Shown: in pieces, positions 35,640-48,184 of the stretch
Layout: every line of letters starts with the position of its first letter
Position numbering within the stretch: the first letter of the stretch is position 1
Assembly (NCBI RefSeq): GCF_964204645.1
Contig: NC_134030.1
Location: 14,596,447 to 14,660,446, forward strand
Source: Tubulanus polymorphus
Lineage: Eukaryota; Nemertea; Palaeonemertea; Tubulaniformes; Tubulanidae
Reading direction: 5' to 3'
DNA: 64,000 nucleotides
Notes under the pieces: model-generated
Told to the model about the DNA's origin: nothing
Database searches by the model: none
Seen by the model: only the letters and a program-made list of their open reading frames with translations
Program-made: the position numbers and the translations under genes

Positions 35640-36599
35640 GTGAGTATATTCATTCAAACTATCCCGGTATTGTCTTTCATTCTCAGATTGCCTCCCGGAC
35701 AACTGCCCCAGACGTTGAAACACTGTACATGAATTTCTTTAGATTTTCATTGGTTGTCATTGTTGTGTTTTTTCATCGAGAAATGTGAGGAGGGGGCGAT
35801 TCATATCATATATCATATCATATATCATTATTTACCATCAAAGAGGGCCATAGGACTATATACAGACAGCCTCTTAGTTTAGATATTGAATGTGCTTTGT
35901 TATGTAGGTACTAAAAGTACATCTCTTAAATTGTTCTTTAAGAAGGGTGCCGCTATAGAATAAGGTCTACTTTATGTCTCATGGTTCTGTCTAAAAGTTT
36001 CAATAAAAATAAGTTTTTCTCTTGTTGAAAAATATCAGTTCTTGCTGTATCGATTTTTTTGCACTTTAAAGTTGCCCTGGTTGTTTTGTCAAAACTGTAC
36101 ACAAATGCTTGATCATATTATGTATATGTTCCCTTAGATCCGCACACTCACCTACAACCGGAGTTAGAAGGGAAACTGATGATACAGATGATATATGTAC
36201 TAGCTTAGAAACGTAAGTCCTTCCAAATAAATACGTATCACATGTGTTTCTAAATATTTAATTTTGATTACGATTTTTATGCATTATTGGTAAATAGGTA
36301 AACAATCTGCATTCCTCATGATTCCTGTCCATCAGACTTAAATAAATCTAAAGAATGAAAGTGTTTGAAATCATATTTCATCGGGATATAGCAAATGCCG
36401 AGTACAAAAACATGATGTCAGTTTTGTGAATTATTACCAATCTAAAATTAAAATTCTCATTCCAGAAATATGGAAGAGAACTGTAAAGAGATTGAGTAAG
36501 TATATAGGTCTATATGAGAAATGTTTTAGCTTTGGGTATTTGAAATCCATGACGTTCAGCGTACCATATGTATCTATCATATCTCTCAATTTCTTACAG

Positions 36600-39126
36600 A
36601 CATTTGCATAATGATGCGATGATACCAATATTTTCCAAAGAGAAGTATTGCGACCTAGATAAGAACTGTCGTGCATTGCTCACTACAAAACAGGAACTTC
36701 AATGTAAGAAAGTACCATATAATATATCCGGGAATGTGTCTTTTGTGGTAGATTTAGAAAGCGTTTCTCTGGCTGACCGGCCATGTGACGGTATTGGTGT
36801 TTACATCAACAACAGCACATCCAGAAGATATATCGAGTTGGTAGATGGGAAATATGTCATGAAAAAATCATCAACCGGGTTACTTTTAAAGAAAACGTAC
36901 TATCGACATAAAAAGGAGAGTGACTTAAAGAAGCAGATCAGCTATATCGTTGACAAAGCTGGAAATGTTGTCAATAAACAAGCGTTTGTACAGTATATTT
37001 TTGAAGGGGAAGAACATGAGGTAATAGTAGGCAAACATGGGAACAGCAAAACGAGTAGGAAGCCCTATAGTCGGGTAAAAGAAAGTATAAGTTCAGTCTT
37101 AAAATCTAATATGCTTGGACAAAGTACATCTGAGGCAGTATCGTCAGTTGTTTCTTCTCAGGGGGGTTCTATGTCAATTTCATCTTTGGCTGATATTCCT
37201 ACTCGCCGAATGGCATATAATATTGCTCACAGTAGCATCATTCAAAAAGCAATGATGAAGTCTCGTCTCTTCTCGATATGGCAAAGCAGGGAAAATTCAA
37301 AAATTTCATCAGAGATATGAGAGTGCACCCTCATTTGGCAGCAGTAATTTCATTTGGCAGCAGTAATTTCGACAGATGAAACTATCAGTGATATTGTTAA
37401 GTTTTGTTCTGACCCAATAGATATGTCCCCTATTTCTTTTGATCCTACCTTCAAATTTGGCCAGTTTGATGTCACGCCTATAACCTACAGGCACTTACAT
37501 TTAGTGAGTAAACGTACTGGAAAAAGTCCTATATTTACAGGACCTGTCTTGATACATTTCAACAAAACTACTGATGTTTATAAACAATTGTTTGACTCCA
37601 GTTGTCGAATATCACCAGATATTCATAACATTCTCTGTTTTGGTACAGATGGTGAAAGTGCACTGAGTGATGCTGCTCACCAATATTTTCCCAGTGCACT
37701 TCATTTAAGATGTACACGTCACTTCGAGCAAAATTTGAAAGATCAATTAAAATCAGTTAATCTCCCACTTGAAATGAAATGTCATATTGTTAAACAGATA
37801 ATCGGAGATCGCAATGGTACTGGATTGATAGATGCAGATGTAAATATTTTTGACCAGAAATTTGAAGAAATAGTAGAGTCATGGTCAGTGTATGGTGATG
37901 AATTAAACGAATTTGTTGAGTACTTGAGACATCAGTGCAAAATGATTAAAGAATCAATGATTTCAAATATAAGGTCAGCTTCAGGATTGGGTTCGCCACC
38001 AAAAAAATTCTACACCAATATATCAGAAAGTACGAACGCTAAGTTAAGGCGATGGGCGCAAAACCGTGAAATGGGATTGTGTGCATTTATCGAGTCATTA
38101 CATAATCTCATGCAAGCAGAAAGAGATAACATAAATTTAGCATACCTTGGAACCTCTGAGTTGTATGAGATAAGAGAAGACTTTAGGTATCTTCTCTGTG
38201 TACCAAATTCCTTGAATTTATCCATTCCCCAAAGGCAGAAACATTTCAAGCAGGCACTTTCTTACACGATGCACGAATTACACAATTCCTCAAAAAAAAC
38301 ATCTCTTCTGTTGAGCCTAATATTTCCATCACCACTTCAGTAGCAAGAAGTCAATTTCAAATAAATGTATCTGAACCTGTGTTACGGGGAATTTGGCAAA
38401 AGGCCGCTAACCTTTTGCATGATAATAATGCAATAGCTGCTGCTCCTAGTAATGACGTGAACCTAATGAAGTTTAGTGTTATCAGTTACCAGTCAGCGCT
38501 AAACAATCAGGTTGATTTTTGTCTAAAAAATAATAAATGTACGTGCACTTGTCAGCAGTATAATTAAATGGCATTCTTTGTGTTCGCACAGTATAGCAGT
38601 AACTGAAAAAAATGGATTTTTGAAGCAATTCCTTCTATGGTATAAATCTGCAAAAAAATCTACTAATCTCTCAAAGCTTGCCACCAGTGGTTTGAATTTG
38701 TCAGCTGCTGGCATGAAGGGAAAACGATGTCGTCGGAAACGCACTTATGATGAGTCCAATATTTCCACTCCTTCATGTCCTACAGGAAAAAACCGTGAAA
38801 ATGGTTTTTTCTTAACATTTTTACAGGGACGAATTAAAACTTGCTATGGATGTCGAGTAGATTTCATTGAAAATGATTGGAAACCACCAAAAGATTTTGT
38901 CATTAGGAAATTAGATTTCAGATCGTATTTCAATCAATCCGGGGATTTAGTAAGGTCAGAAAAACCACAGAATACCTATTACCACCCAAGACAATCATGT
39001 GTGTTAAAGCGTTATCCAAGTTTTACTCCCAACGATTTGCAGGTCTCCGCTGAAATACGAGGCAGTATGACTCGTGAACATTTTCTTAAATTACAAGAAT
39101 TCCTAAATAGTGGTGTTATGACTTGA
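36600..39126 (+). pseudogene. MULE DDE transposase exon with SWIM finger
   Basis: Large last exon. Putative catalytic residues are D in FDPTFKFG (37441), D in GTDGE (37648) and E in ISESTNAK (38026). The HLRCTRHFEQNL stretch after the second D is typical of MULE transposases. A SWIM-type CxC...CxH finger follows near 38536-38600, then a basic segment and a C-terminal domain with a CYGC pair. Lesions: a stop at 37318 with a 19-bp duplication at 37331-37369, an A8 run at 38292 that shifts the frame, and a stop at 38565 before the SWIM cysteine-histidine half. Confidence 0.85.
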
Positions 39127-39369
39127 ATTTGCCTCAGTCAGTGTATCATTATTACGTGTTAGCGGAACAAACAAAGTACATAGCACTCGACATAACGTAT
39201 ATGTATGTAATGCATTTTCACCGGGATTAATTGCTAAGGAAATACATTTTCTTCGCGGCAAAGTATTCCTTGAGAAATTTCTCGAAGAAAATTTGTTCTC
39301 CTTAGTAATTTTTCCCTGTAATTTTTACTGCATGTAGCTTATTATTCGGCTGTATTATGTAAGTGGTTT

Positions 39370-39905
39370 TTTGTTTTCGTCTGACATCGTTCTTTTTGGG
39401 ATATTTCTCTTGATCTTTACACACATACTTCAAATTGGTCTTAGTATGACCAGTGAAACTGTGCATTCTAAGTAAACCATCGTTTTTATATACATTTTAC
39501 ACTGTATTGAAGCATTGCCAAATACTCTTAATTTTCTCATGTGTAAATGAGAAAGATCAGCCATTTTTGAATTTTCTAATATATGTTTCATCATGTGTTT
39601 CCGTGCCTAGGAAGCATGATTTTTATGATTTGAAAATATTTTCAAATGGCAGGCATGGAAAATATTGATCTACTTCATAAAATGGAGTCTCTTTTTTCTG
39701 AGTTGAAGAAGAGCTTCAATACAGCGTAAAATGGATATAAACACGGTGGTCTATTTAGACTGCACAGTTTCACTGGCCGTACTATCATAAGACCAATCTG
39801 AGGCGGATATAGTGTTTTATCAATCGTACCAATCTGAGGTATGTGTTTAAAAGATCAAGATAAATATCCAAAAATGATCGATGTCAGACGAAAATTAATA
39901 GACAT
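39370..39905. repeat. Foldback MITE inside MULE 3' region (right copy)
   Basis: Arms CGTCTGACATCGTTCTTTTTGG... and ...AATGATCGATGTCAGACG. Present in both MULE copies, so inserted before they separated. Confidence 0.55.
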
Positions 39906-40607
39906 TATGTATATTTCATTCTGGCTTAGGATTGTTCATGCGTGTTGTGTTTCTACATTGTTGTTATAAGCGAATGTGGTTTATTTTTTAGAATTAAATG
40001 ATATGAAAGATTATAAAATGGTTTCATTTTTTTTAATGTTTACTTTGTGATTGCTATAACATACATGTTCCTATGCTGATTATTTGGATCAAAAGAATCG
40101 TATTGGTACCGGTACTAAACGGCCGTAAAATTATAATAATTTCAATGGAATTTGAACCAGTACTTGTTTGGTCGTAGGATTTCATGTTTGCAACCATCTA
40201 CAACTACGGTCCGACACCGCGAACGTGCTCAATATGTATCTGATAATATTCGTTTCTGAAGTTCTCAAAAAGTCGATGAACTTCGATAACCGAAGTTTGC
40301 CTAGTAGAAATAGACATTAGGTGCCTGGTCTCTTTCACCCCACTTGATTCTGACTTCTACAGGTGGCAGGCAGTCAACGGTATCGTAATATAATAATTCC
40401 ATATAAAATTGCCTGCAAATAATGGGATTCGAACCTAACTCGTTGCATCGATCGGTCCGGTGCCCTGTCCGACAGTGGGTATCCCCGTGGGAAAACCCGT
40501 TTACTATTTATAGAAAAAATGAAGAAATTCCGCGTTTTTGGAAAATTCCGCGATTCCGTCTTTCCGCGATATGACAACACCGTAGTACGGGCGTGTGTTT
40601 GGAATGT

Positions 40608-40760
40608 GACCATTTCGTTTCGTATTTCGGTTCGTATTTTAGCACAACTGGCAAAAAATTTCCATTTCGTAATTTCGTAGTTTCTTAATTTCGTAATTTC
40701 GTTCCATATTTCGTAATTTCGTTTCATATTTCGTAATTTCGTAGTTTCGTACTTTAGCAG
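40608..40760. repeat. TTTCGTA simple repeat
   Basis: Many ATTTCGTA words in about 150 bases just outside the MULE. No gene. Confidence 0.75.
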
Positions 40761-40779
40761 GACCCATCTTAAGTTGTCT

Positions 40780-41185
40780 TCTGTCTAATGTCCTGACAAA
40801 TGACATACACAGTAATCCAAAATATACCAGACCGAGTAAATTTCCAAAACAACCTTAACACACTGTTCGACGAAAAAACTTAATGTTCCGACAAAACCAA
40901 AATTATGAATTATCGCGGGTGACAAAACCAAAATATTGAATTGTCACGGGCGACAAAACAAAAATAATGAATTTTCGCGGGCGATAAAACCAAAATAATG
41001 AATTGTCACGGGCGATAAAACCACAATAATGAATTGTCGCGGGCGTTAAAACCAAAATATTGAATTGTCGCGGGCGATAAAACCAAAATAATGAATTGTC
41101 ACGGACGACAAAAACAAAATATTGAATTGTTGCGTGCGACAAAACCAAAATAATGAATTGTCGCGGGCGACAAAACCAAACTAGG
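40780..41185. repeat. End of block c and 31-bp minisatellite array 4
   Basis: The last 100 bases of the LINE-carrying block (TGTCCTGACAAATGACATAC...), then about nine minisatellite units at 40895-41185. Confidence 0.8.
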
Positions 41186-42435
41186 GGTCCAGGGACACCA
41201 TGCTCACTTGGGAAGTGGTTTCAAATGCTCAACAATCTAACAATTTCAATACATAACGCCCTCTAGTGACCATATACAAAAACCAATGACCTTGAAACCC
41301 ACCACAATCATAGAACATGTGAGCAGCTTTGATTTTGTAATTGATTGTGACTAATTTAATATGACTGTTACCAATTTAATATGGAAATACTAAGCCATTC
41401 TACTATTCAACGCCCCCTGGTGACTATATGGAATAACTAATGTCCTTAAAAACTCACCACAATCATAGACGATGTCATGAACTACAACTTTGCAATGGAT
41501 CATGGTAACAAACTATGCCTAGGTACCAATCTAATAAGGAAAAACTAAGCTTTTCTACTATTCAACGCCCCCTGGTGACTATATGGAATAACTTATGTCC
41601 TTAAAAATCACCACAATCATAAACGATGTCATGAACTACAATTTTGCAATTGATCATGGTAACAAAAAATGCCTTGCTACAAATATAATATAGCAATACT
41701 AAGTTATAGTATTATTCAACGCCCCCTGATGGCCACATACTAAAACCAATGACCTTGAAACTCACCAAAATCATACAACACCTTTTGGGCTACAACTTTC
41801 CAATTGAATATAGTAACACAATATGCTTAGGTATCGATTTAATGTGGAAAAACCTTTTCCCACCTACGAATTAGTACTGATGACACCAAGATGGCCGCCA
41901 ATTGCGTCATAATTGGCTGATCAAAAATACCTGTCCCAGGTATAAAACATCCCTCTCTAAAGAATACCCATCAGCAATTGCAATGAGAAATGGCAAACCA
42001 GTAGGAAGCTACAGGACCTAGAATTCTGGCCAAAATTGACATTTTTCGGCACTAAAAAGGTCATAGGACGGCCATCTTGAGTCAGATCGACCCAATTATC
42101 ATATGCTGATGGGCCTTTGGTAGATTCAAATATGAACGAAAGATCAAGGTAATTGATCAAAGCGTCTTCAAAATTTCCCACGAAAACTTCGAAAATGTTT
42201 AAAAAGTGCTGATTTTGGCAAACAACAATGGCTGCCAGTCGGCCATCTTGAATGTGACTGGGCCAGTTTTTGGGCTGACGATGTGTCTATGGTAGATACA
42301 TGTATAAACCAAATATCAAGACATTACCTTGAAGCGTCTTCAAAACTTCCCAAAATAACTGGATTCCGTCTATGGACGGCGACCGGACGAAAAGTGAACA
42401 CAATAGCCCGCTGGGACTTAAGTCCCAAGTTGACT
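41186..42435. repeat. Blocks e and f, third copy
   Basis: Roughly 150-bp e units to about 41880, then block f. Closely parallel to 22071-23465. Confidence 0.7.
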
Positions 42436-42437
42436 GA

Positions 42438-43557
42438 AAAAGAATTGTCGCGGGCGACAAAACCAAACTAATGGATTGTCGCGGGCGATAAAACCAAACT
42501 AATGAATTGTCGCGGGCGATAAAACAAAAATATTGAATTGTCTCGGGCGATAAAACCAAAATAATGAATTGTCGCGGGTGATAAAAGCTAAATAATGAAT
42601 TGTCTCGGGCGACAAAACCAAAATAATGAATTGTCGCGGACGATAAAAACAAAATATTGAATTGTCGCGGCCGATAAAACCAAAATAATGAATTATCGCG
42701 GGTGATAAAACCAAAATATTGAATTGTCGCGGGCGATAAAACCAAAATAATGAATTGTCGCGAGCGAAAAAACCAAAATATTGAATTGTCGCGGGCGATA
42801 AAACCAAAAACAAGAATTGTAGCGGGCGACAAAACCAAAATAATGAATTGTCACTGGAGATAAAACCAAAGTAATGAATTATCGCGGGCGATAAAAACAA
42901 AATATTGAATTGTCGCGGGCGACAAAACCAAACTAATGAATTGTCGCGGGCGATAAAACCAAAATAATGAATTGTCGCGGGCGACAAAACCAAAATGGTG
43001 AATTGTCCAGGCGACAAAATCAAAATGGTGAATTGTCGGGGGCGACAAAACCAAAATATTGAATTGTCGCGGGCGATAAAACTAAAATAATGAATTGTCT
43101 CGGGCGACAAAACCAAAATAATGAATTGTCGCGGGCGATAAAACCAAAATAATGAATTATCGCGGGCGATAAAACCAAAATATTGAATTGTCGCGGGTGA
43201 TAAAACCAAAATAATGAATTGTCGCGGGCGACAAAACCAAAATATTGAATTGTCGCGGGCGATAAAACCAAAATAATGAATTGTCGCGGGCGACAAAACC
43301 GTAATAATGAATTGTCGCGGGCGATAAAACCAAAATAATGAATTTTCTCAGGCGACAAAACCACAATAATGAATTATCGCGGGCGATAAAACCAAAATAT
43401 TGAATTGTCTCGGGCGACAAAACCAAAAAGAAGAATTGTCGCTGGCGACAAAAACAAAATAAGGCATTGTCGCTGGCGATAAAACCAAAGTAATGAATTG
43501 TCGTGGGCGATAAAACCAAAATAATGAATTGTCGCGGGCGACAAAATCAAAATCATT
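42438..43557. repeat. 31-bp minisatellite, array 5 (large)
   Basis: About 36 units at the same place in the compound repeat as array 3. Its long open frames are by-products. Confidence 0.92.
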
Positions 43558-44560
43558 GTTTTCTCGCGTTATTTTAGTTTTGTCGTTTTGTCGTAATGTC
43601 GCCCTTATTTGCATATTCGTGTTTTTTTATCTTATCAGCCACCATACTAAAGCTTTAAGGTCGCGTAAAACTCGATAAACACTTCAAGCGACACAGCGAA
43701 CGATCTCCTTTCCCCACAGCGAACGCTTACTCCGAATGTCAAGTGTGAGTCCAGCATACGGATAGGAGTGTGTTATATACTTGTATTTAGTAAATACCTT
43801 GTGGATTTGACAATGATCGGTATGTAATGTAGGAAATATAGAGTATTGATGGTATTGATATAGAGGGCCGCGGCCGAATAAAGTAATATATTCTTTATTT
43901 TGATACCTCGTCGACATAACAGCTTTTCTCCGCTATATCTCTTCGGCGTGTTTAGTTTAGGCCTACGACTCCCCGGTACACTTATGATTTATCTTAGTAA
44001 AAACACGGTAAATTTGGTAAAGAAAAATAGGTATTGCTTAATTAACTGCTTGACGCCCGCAGCCAAATCACTGGTAGTAATAAATTAATTTGTACTCGAT
44101 TTGATTCTCAGGATGAGGAGAAACTCGCAGCTGATTCCCGGAACGACGATGAAGTGACACACGTCGATTTGTCGATGTTTACGGCTCGACAGTGCTTTAA
44201 AAATCTAAAGTAGTAAATTTCCTGTGTATCAGTAATATAATTTGATGAGGAAAATGGGTTACTGTTAAAATTAGTTTTTAAAAACCGCGACAGAATGTGC
44301 AATCTTTCGGTAATAAATTTGTTAATTTATGCTTGAATTGATAATCGATGTGACAAGAAACGTGCGGTAGATTTCGGAAAGACGACTTAGAAAAACATGT
44401 CGGCTCTTTAAATGGGGCTCAATTTTCGATGTTTACGGCCCGACAGTGCTTTTGTAACGTTGATTCTTCAAAATTCGCACGGAGTATTTGTAGATCGAAC
44501 TGAGCTGAATGATATCAGGCGGATTGTATCGGCAACAGCGGTAATGTAATAAAGCCTATG
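43558..44560. repeat. Dispersed repeat block g
   Basis: Parallel to 24586-25500, then continuing into block c instead of the hairpin array. Confidence 0.6.
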
Positions 44561-44945
44561 TACTTTTGACAAAAAATGTGTGGAAAAAAATAATAATAAA
44601 TATAGCTGCAAAGCAGCGATAACGGGTTTTCTACACAGTCTTAGAATCCTGTTCAACGGTGGATTTCGACAAAGCATTTGATAAGGCACAACATCAGCCA
44701 TTACTAAACAGGCTATTAGGAAACAGTATCAATGATAGGTCGCCCAAATGGCTTAGCAGTTATCTCTGAACGAAAAATTGTAGCCGAAATCGACGGAACG
44801 CCTCATCTTGGAACAAGTCAGTCTAACTAGTGGAGTCACGCAAGGTAGTATCCTAAGTCGTCTTCTGTTTAATGCCCTGACAAATGACATACACAGTAAT
44901 CCAAAATATACCAGACCGAGTAAATTTCCAAAAAACGAACTTAAC
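44561..44945 (+). pseudogene. LINE RT fragment, repeat block c
   Basis: Contains the clearest form of the scrap (VDFDKAFDKAQHQPLLNRLL), then stops and VTQGSILS / LFNALTND-like words. Non-LTR RT palm remnant. Confidence 0.65.
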
Positions 44946-45480
44946 ACGCTGTTCGACCAAAAAACTTAATGTTCCGACAAGAATATCTTGTTCAAGTAAA
45001 AACAATTCAGTTTGATCGAACAATACGCTTTTTGTTTGAATCAAAACTTACTTCATTCTGACAAAAACATGTGATCGAATGAAAAGCTATGTTATTGTTG
45101 AAATGAAAAACATTTTGTCCCGTCAAAAATATTTGGTTGAGCGAAAACAATTTTTTCGAACGAATGTTTGAATGAAAACAATTCTGTTTGATTGAATGAA
45201 ATACTTAATACTTTTGGTTCGGAGAAAAAACTTTTTACAATATGCTTGTTTGAATAAAAAACTTAAAATTTTGTTCAAATTAAAACGATTCTGTTCGATC
45301 GAACGATTGTTCGAACGAAAAACATTTCGTTTGGACAAAAAAAAGTTTGTTCAACTTTGTTCTAACGATTTTTTCAAATTTGTTCAATCGAAAAGAATAT
45401 TATTGGTTGGAACGAAATAAATTTTGTTCCGACGAAAGAATTTTCAAGCGAAAAAGGTCTTTTGAACGAAAAAAAAAGAT
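44946..45480. repeat. GTTCGAAC-type degenerate repeat
   Basis: Same as 20350-20805. Low-complexity open frames only. Confidence 0.6.
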
Positions 45481-45489
45481 ATTTCTTGG

Positions 45490-45815
45490 GCTCCGCAGTA
45501 ACTTATCGCTGGACGTAGGTCGGCCTTGTGATGTATCGCAAGTTTCGGTGCAAGTCTGTTGCGATACGATTGTCACTGACTGTGTGCGACTAGTTTCTGC
45601 CAGTCGCAAGACCGCGTCGGTTGGTTGTGACAGTCGTGTCGCGTCGCAGAAAGTTGAATACGTGCGACTCCTTGTGACTGGCGTTGCTGAAAGTCGCAAC
45701 CCGTCGCAAGGGAGCGTAGGTCGATGAGTCGTTGCGACACAATTGTCGCTGGCGGTCGCAGTGATTGGCGTCGCAGTGAGTAACAAGCCGTCGCAAGGCC
45801 GACCTACACCCTGCT
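45490..45815. repeat. GTCGCA-rich palindromic repeat, longest copy
   Basis: Edges GTAGGTCGGCCTTG and CAAGGCCGACCTAC are inverted. The interior of repeated GTCGCA words gives overlapping frames on both strands (45347-45727, 45400-45786); neither is a gene. Confidence 0.6.
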
Positions 45816-47150
45816 TAAGTCATTAGGAATTAATGAAATACCAGTTTCATTTATGATGAAAAAACTCAAATGAAAAGTCTGGCTTATAAAGCTGTCTGCT
45901 GAGACGAAATTTTCAAAAAAATCTTCATTTTTGGCAATAAAATTGATAATTGTGATTGATCGTTGCAAGTCACAACCAGTTAATCACTAATTAACATGCA
46001 TTTTAATAAATCTGATTCCTCCTTTACAGTGAACTTAGCTTTAACCTAGTAGAGGCTACTAGCCTTTGTAGGCCTATGTATATGCGTAGGCCTAACATCC
46101 GGACAGATTGGTCGTAGGCCTATTGAATAACAACCCACCTAAATATCGTAAATTTAGTTTTGAAGTTCAATCCAATGAGTCCGTTAATAAACGCAACAAT
46201 TATACCGTGTTTGTTTGAGACAGTAAAGCTCAGTACCGGTAGGCCTTAAGCCGCGTAAAACTCGATAAACACTTCAAGCGACACAGCGAACGATCTCCTT
46301 TCCCCCACAGCGAACGCTTACTCCGAATGTCAAGTGTGAGTCCAGCATACGGATAGGAGTGTGTTATATACTTGTATTTAGTAAATACCTTGTGCATTTG
46401 ACAATGATCTGTATGTACTGTAGGAAATATAGAGTATTGATGGTATTGATATAGAGGTTGAAGCCCGCGGCCGAATAAAGTAATATATTCTTTTATTTTG
46501 ATACCTCGTCGACATAACAGCTTTTCTCCGCTATTTCTCTTCGGCGTGTTTACTTTAGGCCTACGACTCCCCGGTACACTTATGATTTATCTTAGTAAAT
46601 ACACGGTTAATTTGGTAAAGAAAAATAGGTATTGCTAAATTAACTGCTTGAGGCCCGCAGCCAAATCACTGGTAGTAATGAATTAATTTGTACTCGATTT
46701 GATTCTCAGCCCCGGAACGACGATGTAGTGACACACGTCGATTTGTCGATGTTAACGGCTCGACAGTGCTTTTAAAATCTAAAGTAGTAAATTTCCTGTG
46801 TATCAGTAATATAATTTGATGAGGAAAATGGGTTATTGTTAAAATTAGTTTTTAAAAACCGCGACAGAATGTGCAATCTTTCGGTAATAAATTTGTTAAT
46901 CTATGCTTGAATTGATAATCGATGTGACAAGAAACGTGCGGTAGATTTCGGAAAGACGACTTAGAAAAACATGTCGGCTCTTTGAATGGGGCTCAATTTT
47001 CGATGTTCACGGCCCGACAGTGCTTTTGTAACGTTGATTCTTCAAAATTCGCACGGAGTATTCGTAGATCGAAGTGAGCTGAATGATATCAGACGGATTG
47101 TATCGGCAACAGCGGTAATGTAAAAAAGCCTATGTACTTTTGACAAAAAA
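45816..47150. repeat. Blocks h and g
   Basis: Block h to about 46245 as at 21086, then block g beginning at CGATAAACACTTCAAGCGAC. No gene seen. Confidence 0.55.
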
Positions 47151-47560
47151 TGTGTGGAAAAAAATAATAATAATAATAAATATAGCTGCAAAGCAGCGAT
47201 AACGGGTTTTCTGCACAGTCTTAGAATCCCGTTCAACGGTGGATTTCAACAAAGCATTTGATAAGGCTCAACATCAGCCATTACTAAACAGGCTATTAGG
47301 AAACAGTATCAATGATAGGTCGCCCAAATGGCTCAGCAGTTATCTCTGAACGGAAACTTGTAACCGAAGTCAACAGAACTCCTCATCTTGGAATGAGACG
47401 GTCTAACTAGTGGAGTCACGCAAGGTAGTATCCTAAGTCGTCTTCTATTTAATGTCCTGACAAATGACATAGACAGTAATCCAAAATATACCAGACCGAG
47501 TAAATTTCCAAAACGACCTTAACACACTGTTCGACCAAGAAACTTAATGTTCCGACAAAA
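47151..47560 (+). pseudogene. LINE RT fragment, repeat block c
   Basis: Fifth plus-strand copy of the block, with the same RT scrap. Confidence 0.6.
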
Positions 47561-48137
47561 CAAAATATTGAATTGTTTCGTGCGACAAAACCCAAATAAT
47601 GAATTGTCGCGGGCGACAAAACCAAACTAGGGGTCCAGGGTCACCATGCTCACTTGGGAAGTGGTTTCAAATGCTCAACAATCTAACAATTTCAATACAT
47701 AACGCCCTCTAGTGACCATATACAAAAACCAATGACCTTGAAACCCACCACAATCATAGAACATGTGAGCAGCTATGATTTTGTAATTGATTGTGATAAC
47801 AAAATATGCCTCGTTACCAATTTAATATGGAAATACTAAGTTATTCTACTATTCAACGCCCCCTGGTGACCATATGCAAACCCCAATGACCTTAAAACTC
47901 ACCACAATCGTAGTACATGTCATGAAATACAACTTGCAATTGATCATAGTAACAAAATATGCCTAGGTTCCAATCTAATAAGGAAATACTAAGCCATTCT
48001 ACTATTCAACGCCCCCTGGTAACTATATGGAATAACTAATGTCCTTAAAAACTCACCACAATCATAGACGATGTCATGAACTACAACTTTGCAATGGATC
48101 ATGGTAACAAACTATGCCTAGGTACCAATCAAATAAG
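47561..48137. repeat. Minisatellite scrap and block e array, cut by Polinton-like DNA
   Basis: Two minisatellite units, then e units. The last unit stops within its CTAGGTACCAATC segment at about 48137, where AT-rich Polinton-like sequence begins. Confidence 0.65.
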
Positions 48138-48184
48138 ATTATTATATTGATATCTCTTATAAAAAACAAGAAAAAATATAAGCA

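Larger units (their letters stand above)
29309..39126 (+). pseudogene. USP deubiquitinase - C2H2 - MULE transposase - SWIM fusion gene
   Basis: Exons seen: 29309-29329 plus 29963-~30005 (USP cysteine box MENLGNTCFAYHC), 30842-30937, 31201-31282 (GIQHDAHQFLLACF), 31358-31463, ~32235-32363, 32798-32871, 32963-33048 (YNCPRCKG with the next exon), 33543-33620, 33741-33813 (QLKRYMFAGKID), 33864-34082 (histidine box LSGHYVALVR), 34566-34634 (EYLLFYEEIS), 34992-35068, 35175-35348, 35517-35639 (C2H2 finger), 36138-36212, 36466-36495 and 36600-39126 (transposase). From 32798 on, the phases join except for the frame-breaks noted, so one protein is inferred. Broken by the MITE, an early TGA after the cysteine box, and the transposase lesions. 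The USP part would remove ubiquitin; its use to a transposon is unknown. Confidence 0.8.
29107..40582 (+). mobile_element. MULE transposon, right copy, full-length structure
   Basis: An 11.5 kb element with 129-bp terminal inverted repeats (29107-29235; 40454-40582) starting CGGTGTTGTCATATCGCGG. One multi-exon gene occupies most of it. DDE transposase, SWIM finger, TIR length and 9-bp duplication fit the Mutator superfamily. A 624-bp MITE is nested at 29330-29953. The flank at 40583 (TAGTACGGG) does not match that at 29098, in line with a later rearrangement. Confidence 0.87.

Noticed and set aside
31573-40582. 9 kb inverted repeat as a giant transposon terminal repeat
   Set aside because: Each arm contains a whole MULE with its own short TIRs; the symmetry is two opposite copies of one element.
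45347-45796. Frames of 68-128 codons on both strands
   Set aside because: Produced by the GTCGCA-rich palindromic repeat; low complexity and not conserved between copies.
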